Below, piece after piece: positions 7,143-17,200 of a DNA stretch of 40,123 nt. Every line of letters starts with the position of its first letter. The stretch's first letter is position 1. Made by a program: the position numbers and the translations under genes. The notes under the pieces were generated by a model. That model ran no database searches, was not told the origin of the DNA, and worked only from the letters and a program-made list of their open reading frames with translations. This DNA comes from Ruminococcaceae bacterium UBA5905 (GTDB lineage: Bacteria; Bacillota; Clostridia; Oscillospirales; Acutalibacteraceae): assembly GCA_002431285.1 (NCBI GenBank), contig DJEF01000037.1, positions 1 to 40,123 on the forward strand. The letters are read 5' to 3'.

Positions 7143-7853
7143 ATGACACGAAGAATCATTGAAATTGATCCGGAGAAATGCAACGGCTGCGGCGCCTGCG
7201 TCACCGCCTGTCATGAGGGCGCCATCGCTCTGGTGGACGGCAAGGCGCGGCTCATGCGCGATGACTATTGCGACGGCCTGGGCGACTGTCTGCCCGCCTG
7301 TCCCACCGGAGCCATCACGTTCACGGAGCGGGAAGCCGCCGCCTATGATGAGCAGGCGGTGCTGGCGGCGAAGCAGCAGAAGATGCAAACGGAGGGAATG
7401 CCCCTGCACGGCGGCTGCCCCGGAATGCGGATGAAGACGCTCCGCCGTACAGAGCCGTCCGATGGCGGGGATGCTCCCGCTGTGTCCCGGAGCCGGCTCT
7501 CCCAGTGGCCGGTGCAGATCAAGCTGGTTCCGGTGAACGCTCCGTATTTTGACGGTGCAAAGCTGCTCATCGCCGCCGATTGCACGGCCTATGCCTACGC
7601 CGCCTTTCACGAGCGGTTCATCCGGGGACACATCACGCTGGTGGGCTGCCCCAAATTGGACGGTGTGGACTATGCCGAAAAGCTCACCGAGATCATGCGC
7701 AATCACGATATCAAAAGCGTGACCGTCGTGCGCATGGAAGTTCCCTGCTGCGGCGGATTGGAGCAGGCGGCGAAAACGGCATTGCAGCAGAGCGGGAAAT
7801 TCATCCCCTGGCAGGTGGTGACGATTTCCGTGGACGGAAGAATACTCGACTGA
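7143..7853 (+). CDS. 4Fe-4S dicluster ferredoxin-type protein of the hcp operon
   Basis: This encodes 236 residues. The N-terminal ferredoxin domain has Cys13, Cys16, Cys19 and Cys23 (CNGCGACVTAC) and a second set, Cys43, Cys49 and Cys53 followed by Pro (YCDGLGDCLPACP). A fourth ligand for the second cluster would have to come from this spacing. A variable linker follows with GGCPG near residue 92. The C-terminal half (about 120-236) contains VNAPYFDGAKLLIAADCTAYA and EVPCCGGLEQAAK, typical of the iron-sulfur proteins encoded next to hcp in Clostridia. It is expected to be cytoplasmic and to pass electrons to Hcp (inference from co-occurrence). It is 23 bases upstream of hcp under the same promoter. 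Confidence 0.92.
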   Translation: MTRRIIEIDPEKCNGCGACVTACHEGAIALVDGKARLMRDDYCDGLGDCLPACPTGAITFTEREAAAYDEQAVLAAKQQKMQTEGMPLHGGCPGMRMKTLRRTEPSDGGDAPAVSRSRLSQWPVQIKLVPVNAPYFDGAKLLIAADCTAYAYAAFHERFIRGHITLVGCPKLDGVDYAEKLTEIMRNHDIKSVTVVRMEVPCCGGLEQAAKTALQQSGKFIPWQVVTISVDGRILD

Positions 7854-7876
7854 AACGCAGAAAGGGAGGACCTTTG

Positions 7877-9472
7877 ATGGAAAATAAGATGTTTTGCTTC
7901 CAATGTGAGCAGACGGCGGGTTGCGCCGGCTGCACGGGTATGGCCGGTGTATGCGGCAAGACTGCCGATGTGGCGAGACTCCAGGACGAGCTGACCGGCG
8001 CGCTGGTGGGGCTGGCACGGGCGACCGACAACACGCCGGATGTGAGCGCGGCGACCTGGCGGCTGATGATCGAGGGACTGTTCACTACGGTCACCAATGT
8101 GAGCTTCAACGAAAAGACGCTGCGCGCACAGATCGACCGGGTGCACAGGGAAAAGGCGCGGCTCGTGCCGGACTGCTCCGGCTGCGTCTCCGCGTGCGGA
8201 CGCACCGACGATTACGACATGGAGCGGCTGTGGAATGCGCCGGAGGATATCCGCAGTCTCAAATCGCTCATTCTCTTCGGAGTGCGCGGCATGGCGGCCT
8301 ATGCGCATCATGCCATGGTGCTGGGATATACCGACGGGGAGGTGAACCGCTTTTTCGCCAAGGCGCTTTTCGCCGTGGGCGAGGACTGGGACATGGATCA
8401 GCTGCTGCCCATCGTCATGGAGGTCGGCGAGAAGAACCTCAAGTGCATGGCGCTTTTGGATAAGGCCAACACCGAGAGCTACGGTACGCCCGTGCCGGTC
8501 ACCGTGCCGCTGACCGTGGAGAAAGGGCCGTTCATTGTCATCTCCGGCCACGACCTCCACGATCTGAAGCGGCTGCTGGAGCAGACCGAGGGCAAAGGGG
8601 TCAATGTCTATACCCACGGCGAGATGCTACCGGCCCATGGCTATCCGGAGCTGAAAAAGTATGCCCACCTCAAGGGCAATTTCGGCACGGCGTGGCAGAA
8701 CCAGCAAAAGGAGTTTGCGGATCTTCCGGCGCCGGTGCTGTTCACCACCAACTGTCTGATGCCGCCCAAGGCAAGCTACGCCGACCGGGTGTTCACCACG
8801 GCGGTGGTGTCCTATCCCGAGATCGCCCACATCGGGGAGGATAAAGACTTCACGCCGATCATTGAGAAAGCTCTGGAGCTGGGCGGGTATGCCGAGGACA
8901 GGGCGTTCACCGGTATCAACGGCGGCGGCACGGTCACGACCGGCTTTGCCCGGGGCGCGGTGCTTGGCGTGGCGGACGAGATCATCGAGGCGGTCAAATC
9001 CGGTGCGATCCGGCATTTCTTTCTGGTTGCCGGCTGCGACGGGGCGCGCCCCGGCCGCAACTACTACACCGAGTTTGTGAAACAGACCCCGGCGGACACC
9101 GTGGTGCTGACCCTGGCCTGCGGCAAATACCGTTTCAACGATCTGGATCTGGGCACGGTGGCCGGTCTGCCACGGCTGATGGATGTGGGGCAGTGCAACG
9201 ACGCGTACAGCGCCATTCAGATTGCCGTGGCTCTGGCCGATGCTTTCGGCTGCGGGGTGAACGATCTGCCCCTGTCTATGGTGCTCTCCTGGTATGAGCA
9301 GAAGGCGGTGTGTATCCTGCTGACTTTGTTGCACCTGGGGATTCGGAATATCCGTCTCGGCCCCACGCTGCCGGCGTTCATTTCTCCCAACGTGCTGCAC
9401 TACCTTGTGGAGAATTTCGGCATTGCTCCCATCACCACGCCGGAGGAGGACCTGAAGCAGCTGCTGCAATAA
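7877..9472 (+). CDS. hcp: Hybrid-cluster protein (hydroxylamine reductase / NO-related), class I
   Basis: This encodes 531 residues, a full-length Hcp. The N-terminal cysteines are Cys7, Cys10, Cys19 and Cys26 (C-X2-C-X8-C-X6-C) and bind the cubane cluster. The hybrid-cluster region is present: GHDLHDLKRLLEQT, THGEMLPAHGYPELKK, GNFGTAWQNQ, TNCLMPP, VAGCDGARPGRNYY and LACGKYRFN. The enzyme reduces hydroxylamine in vitro and is linked to NO detoxification and protein S-nitrosylation in the cytoplasm. The start at 7877 is chosen because GGGAGGA lies 6 bases upstream and the family N terminus (MFCFQCEQT) begins there. A longer open frame back to 7580 overlaps the ferredoxin gene and is not coding. 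Expression is probably activated by the divergent CRP/FNR-type regulator. Confidence 0.97.
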   Translation: MENKMFCFQCEQTAGCAGCTGMAGVCGKTADVARLQDELTGALVGLARATDNTPDVSAATWRLMIEGLFTTVTNVSFNEKTLRAQIDRVHREKARLVPDCSGCVSACGRTDDYDMERLWNAPEDIRSLKSLILFGVRGMAAYAHHAMVLGYTDGEVNRFFAKALFAVGEDWDMDQLLPIVMEVGEKNLKCMALLDKANTESYGTPVPVTVPLTVEKGPFIVISGHDLHDLKRLLEQTEGKGVNVYTHGEMLPAHGYPELKKYAHLKGNFGTAWQNQQKEFADLPAPVLFTTNCLMPPKASYADRVFTTAVVSYPEIAHIGEDKDFTPIIEKALELGGYAEDRAFTGINGGGTVTTGFARGAVLGVADEIIEAVKSGAIRHFFLVAGCDGARPGRNYYTEFVKQTPADTVVLTLACGKYRFNDLDLGTVAGLPRLMDVGQCNDAYSAIQIAVALADAFGCGVNDLPLSMVLSWYEQKAVCILLTLLHLGIRNIRLGPTLPAFISPNVLHYLVENFGIAPITTPEEDLKQLLQ

Positions 9473-9857
9473 CCGCGTTCTGCGGCGTGGGGTCGGGCGC
9501 CGATGCCCATGCCGTGCAAGGATGGACGCAAATCGGCGCGGCCGCCGGTCGGAGGACGGCGGTCCGCAGTCCCTGACCCGTATGCGGATCGGACGCACTG
9601 AAGCACCGTCGGCATGGTTGTCTGCCATGCCGACGGTGCTTTTGCCGTCTGCGGGGATGGTCGATTCTGTTAAGAACGGTGTTTTGTAGCGGGGGACCGG
9701 GTCGGTCCTGGGGATATCGGTCACGCGGCGGGCCTTTGTCCATGCGGCGGATCGCCGCCCGGCGGGCAAGCCCTTCGGCGCGAATGGTACGTCATACTGC
9801 CGATGGCGGCCCCGTGCGGCATCGAACCGATACGGTCCCGTGTGCGGGCAGGTTTTT
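9473..9857. other. Intergenic region between hcp and the DUF421 gene
   Basis: This 385-base GC-rich spacer separates two convergent genes. Apart from the terminator at 9602-9643 I see no gene, ribosome site or promoter. Open frames on both strands have low-complexity Arg/Pro/Ala content and no recognisable domain. Confidence 0.6.
9602..9643 (+). terminator. Intrinsic terminator of the ferredoxin-hcp operon
   Basis: A perfect 16-base-pair stem (9602-9617 with 9625-9640) and a 7-base loop are followed by a short TTTT. It lies 130 bases after the hcp stop. The T run is short, so part of the effect may rely on stem strength. Confidence 0.8.
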
Positions 9858-10559
9858 TTACAGGAACAGATCCCGGGTCATGGGCTTATGCTCCATGGGG
9901 AACAGGGTCAGGCTGCCGTCCCGGTCGCAGGTGGCGAGGAAGATCTGCCCCACGGTATAATTCCGCTCGTCCAGCCGGTGATCCAGCCAATCCTCGTTGA
10001 AGCCCAGATATTCCAGATTGTCGGTGAGGGCTTCGCCGTCCACGATGATGTTGATCTGGGGCTGGGCCTGCGGCACGGTCACGCCCATGTCCTGCGGGGT
10101 GGCGGGGTGCATGGCGCTTTTAGGCAGGAAGCTGATCTTGCCGGTGGTTTCCAGCAGCGCCAGCTGAATGTCGTTGAGATCGAAATAGCCGCTGTCCCGG
10201 CACTGGGTGAGGAATTCGTTCACATCCAGCTTGGCTTTTTTCAGATTTTCCCGGTAGAGGGTGCCGTTTTGCAGCAGCACGAGAGTACGCCCGGTGAGCC
10301 AGCGGCGCATCCGGACGGAATGGGTGGTCAGCCAGGAGGTCAGCACCACCAGAATGCAGTATATCGCCATTGCCAGCAGCGGCCGCAGCGGCTGCTCCAG
10401 CTCGGTGGCCATCTCGGCGGCGATGGAGCCGATGGTGATGCCGTTCACATAGTCGAAAATGCTCAGCTGGGAGATCTGGCGGTAGCCGATGAGCTTTGTG
10501 ATGAGAAACAGCGCCACATACGACAGGGGCGCCACCAGCAGAATTTTCAGCCAATCCAT
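9858..10559 (-). CDS. DUF421 (YetF-family) membrane protein
   Basis: This encodes 233 residues. The N-terminal 80 residues contain hydrophobic segments at about 4-22, 36-50 and 58-80, typical of the short membrane part of YetF proteins. The segment KLIGYRQISQLSIFDYVNGITIGSIAAE is the conserved family signature. The cytoplasmic C-terminal domain has LVLLQNGTLYRENLKKAKLDV and LALLETTGKISFLPK. Some B. subtilis YetF-family proteins affect spore germination, but the biochemical function is not established. The ribosome site AAGGA lies about 11 bases before the ATG at 10559. It is convergent with hcp and divergent from addB, and shows no functional link to either. Confidence 0.9.
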   Translation of the reverse strand: MDWLKILLVAPLSYVALFLITKLIGYRQISQLSIFDYVNGITIGSIAAEMATELEQPLRPLLAMAIYCILVVLTSWLTTHSVRMRRWLTGRTLVLLQNGTLYRENLKKAKLDVNEFLTQCRDSGYFDLNDIQLALLETTGKISFLPKSAMHPATPQDMGVTVPQAQPQINIIVDGEALTDNLEYLGFNEDWLDHRLDERNYTVGQIFLATCDRDGSLTLFPMEHKPMTRDLFL

Positions 10560-10701
10560 AGTTCATCCGTCCTTTTCGGCAGTTTTCGGTAGTATGCGCC
10601 GCGTGAGGGGAATTATACCGGCGGCTTCTGTTTCCCGGCGGTGAAACGGGGGATGCGGCCGCACGGACGCAGAAATTTCGACCAGGGGGCAAAAACGGTC
10701 T

Positions 10702-10729
10702 TTGTCTTTTCCGCAAGATGTGCTATACT
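10702..10729 (+). promoter_or_regulatory. Promoter of addBA
   Basis: TTGTCT (10702-10707) and TATACT (10724-10729) have a 16-base spacing, with a start expected near 10736. The addB ATG follows at 10766 with an AAGGGGGA ribosome site. Confidence 0.7.
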
Positions 10730-10765
10730 GGAACATATACAGTCGGATAAGGGGGATTTCTGTCT

Positions 10766-13700
10766 ATGCTGCGATTGATTCTGGGGCGTTCCGGCAGCGG
10801 CAAGACCTATGCGGTCACGGAACGGCTGGCGGAGCTGGCGCAGGCCGGGACGCCGGGCCTGATGCTGCTGGTGCCGGAGCAGCATTCCTTTGCCAGCGAG
10901 CGCACGTTGCTGCGGCGGCTGGGGCCGGCGGTGGCCACCCGGGTGGCCGTGCTCAGCTTCACCCGGCTGGCGCAGACGGTGTTCCGGGAGGTGGGCGGTC
11001 TGGCGGGCGAGCCGCTGGATGAGGGCGCGCGGGCGCTGCTCATGAGCCGGGCGCTGGCGGAGGTGGCGGCGGTCAGCGCCGACCGGGGGGAGACCCTGCT
11101 GGGCACCGCCCCGCAGAAGCTCCAGGATGCAGGCTATGTGGAGCAGCTGCTGACGCTGCTGGAGGAGCTGCGTCAGTGCGGAGTCCCTGTGGCGGAGCTG
11201 GAGCGGATGGAAGATGCTCTTGCGGCGGAGGGGTCTCTGACCGATACGCCGCTCAGGAATAAGATGCATGATTTATACCAGGTGTATACCGCATACGAGG
11301 GGCTGGTGGCGGCGGCCGGGCAGGATGAGCTGACGGTGCTGGACCGGTTGGCAGATAAGCTGCCGGACAGTCGGCTTCCGGTGGATGCCCATATTTTCGT
11401 GGACGGATTCAAGGGCTTCACGGCACAGGAGCTGACGGTGCTGGATCGGCTGCTGTCCCGGGCGGCGGAGGTGACGGTCACGCTGACCGTCGATACCGTC
11501 GGCCGCGCCGCCGGGGCGCGGGAATACGGCCGGGAGATGCCGCTGTTTCAGCCGGTGATCCGCACGGCCGAGCGGCTGCGGCGGCTGGCGCAGGAGCGGA
11601 ACATTCTCTTTGAGACGGAGCTGCTGGAGGAGAACCGCCGCACCGCCGACCCGGCTCTGCGGGCGCTGGAGGCGGGGCTGTATGCGCCGAACCCCGCGGT
11701 GTATGTAGAAGAAACGGCGGCGGTCACGCTGACCCCCTGTGCCGATATCTATGAGGAATGCCGTCTGGCGGCGCGCACCGCCCGGCGGCTGCTGCGGCAG
11801 GGGCTGCGGGCGCGCCAGATCACGATCGTGGCCCGGGATCTGACGCCCTATCGGGGACTGCTGGGGGATGCGTTGACCCAGGCGGGGGTGCCCTTCACCA
11901 TGGATGAGCGGCAGGAGCTGCTGAGCGAGCCGCTCATGGTGTATACCCGCACCGCCCTGCGGCTGGCGGTGGGCGGCTGGCGCACGGAGGAGCTGCTGCG
12001 GCTGCTCAAGACGGATCTGGGGCCGCTCAGCCCCGTGGACGTTGCCCGGCTGGAAAACTACGTCTATACCTGGCGCATCGAGGGCAAGGCTTGGGAGGAG
12101 CCCTTTACCGAGCACCCCGACGGCCTGGGCGCGCCCATGACCCCGGCGGCGGCGCGCCGTCTGGCGCAGCTCGATCAGTGGCGGCAGATCCTGATGAGGC
12201 CGCTCATTCGCCTGCGGCAGGCGCTGAAGGGTACGGTGTCCGGACGGGAATTTGCCGGGGCGCTGTATGCCTATCTGACGGCGGACGCCGCGCTGCCCGA
12301 GCGGATCGAGCGGCAGGCGGCGCGGCTGGAGGAGCTGGCCGAGCCGCTGCTGGCGGAGCACGCGGCGCGGCTGTGGGACGAGCTGATGGGGATGCTGGAT
12401 CGGTTCGCGCTGACGCTGGCGGAGCATACCATGCCCGCTGCCCGGGCGGAGGAGCTGTTCACCATGCTGGCGGGGATGGTGGATCTGGGACGCATCCCCC
12501 AGGGGTTGGACGCGGTGACGGTGGGCGCGGCCGACCGGATCCGCTATACCCAGCCCCGGGCGGTGCTGCTGCTGGGGGTCAACGAGGGGGTATTCCCCGC
12601 CTATCCGGAAGAGAGCGGCCTGCTGACGGAGGCGGAGCGTCAGACTCTGCGCCAGCAAGGGCTGACGCTGGCGGACGACCGGCTCATGCAGTGCATCGAG
12701 GAACGGTATTATGCCTATATGGCGCTGGCGGCCGCCACGGAACAGGTGTATCTGTCCTGGCTGTGCGGGGCGGAGGACACCCCTTCGCCGCTGGTGCGGA
12801 TGATCGAAACGGTGTTGCCCCGCTGCCAATGGGGCGCGGCGCAGCGGGAGGATGCCACCGATCTGGAAACGGCGGACGAGGCGTTTCTGCGGTTGGCGGC
12901 GGACTATACCCGCTCCACCCCGGTGACGGAAAGCCTGCGGCAGACGGTGACGGCGCTGCCGGAATACGCCGGGCGGCTCCGGGCAGTGGCGCGCGGAGTG
13001 GGGGAAACGGATTTTCGGCTGGAGGACGCCGCCACGGCGCAGCGGCTGTTCGGCACGGAGCAGGTGCGGTCGGCCAGTCAGGTGGAGACCTACTACAAAT
13101 GCCCGTTCTCCTTCTTCTGCAATTACGGACTGCGCATCCGTCCCCGCAAGACGGCCCAGGTGGATGCGTCCTCCTTCGGCAATGTGGTGCATTATGTGAT
13201 GGAAACGGTGCTGCCCACCTATGTGGGGGAGGGCCGCCTGATCGAAGGGCTGAAGGCGGGGGACGCGGCGCGGGAGGACCTGGGCGAAGAGGAACGCGCC
13301 GCCGCCGAAACGACGGTGCAGCAGACGCTGCAGGACCGTCTGGAGACGGATGTGCACCGGGCGGTGGAGGCCTGTCTCGCCGCGCAGCTGGGGGGACGGG
13401 AGAAGAAGTCCGCCCGGTTTCTGTATCAGCTCCGGCTGGCGGAGCGGGCGGCGGTCAATATGCTGTGGCATACGGTCATGGAGCTGCGGCAGAGCGCCTT
13501 TACCCCCCGGGACTACGAGCTGAAGATCCTCCCGGCGGAGGAGCCCGGCGAGGACGGGGTGCTGTCGGTGCGGCTGCCATTCGACGGGGGCGGCGTGCGG
13601 CTGGTGGGCAAGGTGGATCGGGTGGATCTGTACATCCGGTTCGACGGCGCGGCTTTCATTCGGGTGGTGGACTATAAGACCGGGGACAAGACCTTCAGTC

Positions 13701-14287
13701 TCAGCGAGGTGCCGGCCGGGCTCGACACCCAGATGCTGCTGTATCTGTATGTACTGTGTGACAACAGCCGCCGCTATCTGGAGAATAGCGGCGCGCTGCA
13801 GCCGGCGGGGGTACTGTACCATCCTCTGTCGGATATGCTCACCGGCAAGGGCGGCACCATGACCGACCGGCTGAGATCCATGAAGATGAGCGGCATCGTG
13901 CTGGACGATGCGGGCATCATACAGGCCATGGAGCAGCGGGGGCAAGGGGTGCTGATCCCCGCCGCGCTGGATAAAGTCGGCAAGCCCAAGGGCAGCGTCC
14001 TCACCGCCCGGCAGTTTTCGCTGCTGCGGGAGACGGTGGAGCGGCTGGTGGCGCACATGGCGGAGAATCTGCTGGCGGGCGACATCCGGGCGCTGCCGCT
14101 GCGATTTAGCGACAGAGACGAGCCGGAGGGCTGTGCCTATTGCGATTACCGGGCGGTGTGCTGCCGGGAATCCGGGGATGCCTGCCGCTCCTTTGCAAAG
14201 CAGAAAAAGGAAGATATACTGAAAGAATTGGAGGAAACGGCCGATGGCGCAGAGACAGTGGACGACCCAGCAGCGGCAGAGCATTGA
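10766..14287 (+). CDS. addB: ATP-dependent helicase/deoxyribonuclease subunit AddB
   Basis: This encodes 1,173 residues, the usual size. A Walker A-like GRSGSGKT is at residues 7-14. VPEQHSFASERTLL is the conserved AddB N-terminal segment. The C-terminal nuclease domain has VVDYKTGDK near residue 970. The four iron-sulfur ligands are Cys779 (YYKCPFSFFC) and Cys1123, Cys1126 and Cys1132 (C-X2-C-X5-C), the same spacing as in B. subtilis AddB, so the 4Fe-4S staple is intact. With AddA it forms the cytoplasmic nuclease that processes double-strand breaks and stops at Chi for RecA loading. It overlaps addA by 44 bases, which implies coupled translation. No frameshift is visible over 3.5 kb. Confidence 0.96.
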   Translation: MLRLILGRSGSGKTYAVTERLAELAQAGTPGLMLLVPEQHSFASERTLLRRLGPAVATRVAVLSFTRLAQTVFREVGGLAGEPLDEGARALLMSRALAEVAAVSADRGETLLGTAPQKLQDAGYVEQLLTLLEELRQCGVPVAELERMEDALAAEGSLTDTPLRNKMHDLYQVYTAYEGLVAAAGQDELTVLDRLADKLPDSRLPVDAHIFVDGFKGFTAQELTVLDRLLSRAAEVTVTLTVDTVGRAAGAREYGREMPLFQPVIRTAERLRRLAQERNILFETELLEENRRTADPALRALEAGLYAPNPAVYVEETAAVTLTPCADIYEECRLAARTARRLLRQGLRARQITIVARDLTPYRGLLGDALTQAGVPFTMDERQELLSEPLMVYTRTALRLAVGGWRTEELLRLLKTDLGPLSPVDVARLENYVYTWRIEGKAWEEPFTEHPDGLGAPMTPAAARRLAQLDQWRQILMRPLIRLRQALKGTVSGREFAGALYAYLTADAALPERIERQAARLEELAEPLLAEHAARLWDELMGMLDRFALTLAEHTMPAARAEELFTMLAGMVDLGRIPQGLDAVTVGAADRIRYTQPRAVLLLGVNEGVFPAYPEESGLLTEAERQTLRQQGLTLADDRLMQCIEERYYAYMALAAATEQVYLSWLCGAEDTPSPLVRMIETVLPRCQWGAAQREDATDLETADEAFLRLAADYTRSTPVTESLRQTVTALPEYAGRLRAVARGVGETDFRLEDAATAQRLFGTEQVRSASQVETYYKCPFSFFCNYGLRIRPRKTAQVDASSFGNVVHYVMETVLPTYVGEGRLIEGLKAGDAAREDLGEEERAAAETTVQQTLQDRLETDVHRAVEACLAAQLGGREKKSARFLYQLRLAERAAVNMLWHTVMELRQSAFTPRDYELKILPAEEPGEDGVLSVRLPFDGGGVRLVGKVDRVDLYIRFDGAAFIRVVDYKTGDKTFSLSEVPAGLDTQMLLYLYVLCDNSRRYLENSGALQPAGVLYHPLSDMLTGKGGTMTDRLRSMKMSGIVLDDAGIIQAMEQRGQGVLIPAALDKVGKPKGSVLTARQFSLLRETVERLVAHMAENLLAGDIRALPLRFSDRDEPEGCAYCDYRAVCCRESGDACRSFAKQKKEDILKELEETADGAETVDDPAAAEH

Positions 14288-17200
14288 GACGCGGGGCGGC
14301 TCGCTGCTGATATCGGCGGCCGCCGGCTCCGGCAAAACCGCCGTGCTGGTGGAGCGCATCCTGCGGCTCATCACCGACCCGACGGAGCCGGTGTCGGTGG
14401 ATCGGCTGCTGGTGGTGACCTTCACGAAGGCGGCGGCGGCGGAGATGCAGCAGCGTTTGGGCGCCGCACTGGCGAAAAAGGCGGCCGAGGAGCCGGACGA
14501 CCCGCTGTATCAGCAGCAACAGCTGCTGCTGCCCCGGGCGCATATCTCCACCATACACAGCTTTTGCGCTGCGCTGCTGCGGGAGCAGGCCGCGGCGGCG
14601 GGATTGCCGCCCCGGTTTCAGGTGGCGGAGCCGGGACAGGCGCAGCTGCTGGCCGAGGAGGCGCTGGATGAGGTGCTGGAGGAGGCTTACCGGGCCGCCG
14701 ACCCGGCCTTTCTGCGTCTGGCGGAGCAGCTCAGCGACAAGCGGGGGGACGACACCCTGCGCAAGACGCTGCTGAAAACCGATGAATTCATGCAGGCTCA
14801 GGCCCAGCCCGAGAAGTGGCTGCAGCGGCAGATGGACGCCTATACCCGGGTGCAGCCGCCGGAGCAGACCCCGTGGATGGAACCGCTGCGCAAGGGCCTC
14901 GGACTGATGCTGGAGCGGCTTCTGTACCAGACCGAACAGGCGCTGCGCATCGCCGAGCAGGCGGGGCTGGAGGGCTATCGGGATACACTGGTCTCCGACC
15001 GGCAGCAGCTGGCCGCTCTGGCTGCGGCCGTGCCCGAGGGAAGCTACGATACTCTGCAGCGCATGGTGGAGAATGTCCGGTTCGCCACCCTCGGCCGCGT
15101 GACCGTGAAGGACGCAGCCATGGCGGAGGCCAAGGAGCAGGCCAAGGGCCTGCGGGATGCGGTGAAGGACCGGTTCGCGAAGGCGCGGGAGTGGCTGTGG
15201 GATGCCGAGGCGGATTGCCGCCGGGACATTGCCGCCACCGCGCCCATGATCGAGGCGCTGGGGCGGCTGGTAGAGCGGTACCGGGCCGCCTACACGGCCC
15301 GAAAGCGGCAGCGCAAGTGGCTGGACTACGGCGATCTGGAGCATGAGGTGCTGCGGCTGCTGCTGGATGCGGACGGGCAGCCTACCCCGCTGGCCCAGGC
15401 GCTTTCCGGGCGGTTCGACCACATTCTGGTGGACGAATGTCAGGACATCAATGAGGCGCAGAACGCCCTGTTCCGGGCGCTGTCCCGGCAGGAGCGGAAT
15501 CTGTTTCTGGTGGGAGATGTCAAACAGAGCATCTACGGTTTCCGGCAGGCGATGCCGGAGATATTCACCGCCCGCCGGGACGGATATGCGCCCTTTGATC
15601 CGGACGATCCCGTGTTCCCGGCCACCATCACGCTGGACCGGAATTTCCGCAGCCGGGAAACCGTCACCGACGGGGTGAATTTTCTGTTCCGTCAGCTGAT
15701 GCAGCGGGCGCTGGGGGGCGTGGATTACGACGACCGGGAGGCGCTGGTGTGCGGCGCGGCTTACCCTCCGGCGGAGGGGATGGAGATCGAATGGTTGCTG
15801 TTGGACGGGGCGGCCTCCGACCGGGGCACGCCGGACACGGCGAAGGAGGCGCGGGCCATCGGCCGGGCGATCCTGAATACCGTCGGGCGGCAGCGGGTGC
15901 AGGACGGGGACGGTACCCGTCCGCTGGAATACGGCGATATCTGCATTCTGCTGCGCAACTGGAAGCGGGCCGGCGCACTGGCGGAGGAGCTGAGCCGTAT
16001 GGGAATCCCGGCAGAATCGGCCGGCACCGGCAGTCTGCTGGACACCCCGGAGGTGATGACGGCGCTCTCCCTGCTGCGGGTGATCGACAATCCCTTGCGG
16101 GAGGTGGAGCTGGCGGCGGTGCTGCTGTCGCCGCTGTACGGTTTCTCGGCGGACGACGTGGCGCGGCTGCGGCTGGCCGCCGAGGGACAGCCGCTGTATG
16201 TGGCGGTGGAGCGCTACGCCGCCGGGGGAGAGCTGCCGCCGCTGCGGCAGCGGTGCGGGCGGCTGTATACCCAGCTCACCCGTCTGCGGACGCTGGCGGT
16301 GTCTCTGCCCACCGACCGGCTGCTGGAACGCATGGACCGGGAGCTGGGGATATCCGCGGTATTTTCCGCCCGGCCGAACGGCCGTCGGCGGGTGCAGAAT
16401 TTGCAGCAGCTGGACGGATTGGCCCGGGGCTTTGAGCAGGACGGATACCGGGGACTGTCCGCTTTTGTGCGGTATATCGACCGCCTGCAGGAGCAAGGGC
16501 AAAGCCCGGAGGCCAGCGGCGCTTTTCGCTCCGACCGGGTGAGCATCATGACGGTGCATCGGTCGAAGGGGCTGGAATATCCGGTGGTCTTTTTGGCGGG
16601 GCTTTCCGCCTGGTTCAGCGACAACGATGCCCGGGAGCGGCTGCTGCTGCATACCAAAGCTGGCATCGGTCTGCGGCTGCGGGAGGAGGGGGAAAAGCGC
16701 AAGACCCTGTCCTATCAAGGGGTGCGGCTTGCCCGCCGGATGGACGAGCGGGCGGAGGAACTGCGGGTGTGGTATGTGGCCATGACCCGCGCCCGGGAAA
16801 AGCTGTATCTGGTGCTGGCCGACCGCGATCTGGGGAAAACCGCCGCCCGGATGGAGGCGCAGCTCCCTCCGGAGCGGGCGCTGTTCGCGGATACGCTGCT
16901 TTCGACCAATTCCCCGGCGGAATGGCTGCTGGCGGCCGCCCTGCGCCATCCCTCCTTCGCCGGGCTGCGCCGGGATCCGGCGGACACCCATTCGCTGGCG
17001 GCGCATACGGATTTCCGGGTAACGCCGATGGAGGTGGCGGCGGAGGTAGCGGCGGAGACCGCCCCGCCGCCGCCAGCCGCCGCTGCGGATGAGGCGCTCA
17101 CCCGCCAGCTGGCGGCGCGCATCGCCTATCGGTATCCGTATGCGGCGCTGGCGGCCGTGCCCGCCAAGCTGGCGGCATCGGCGCTGTCCCATGAGGCCAT

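Noticed and set aside
7580..7876. N-terminal extension of Hcp
   Set aside because: It overlaps the ferredoxin gene in another frame. The Hcp family start and ribosome site are at 7877.
7059..8018. N-terminal extension of the CRP-type regulator to 540 residues
   Set aside because: The extra part is antisense to the ferredoxin gene, and a good ribosome site and the family start occur at 7058.
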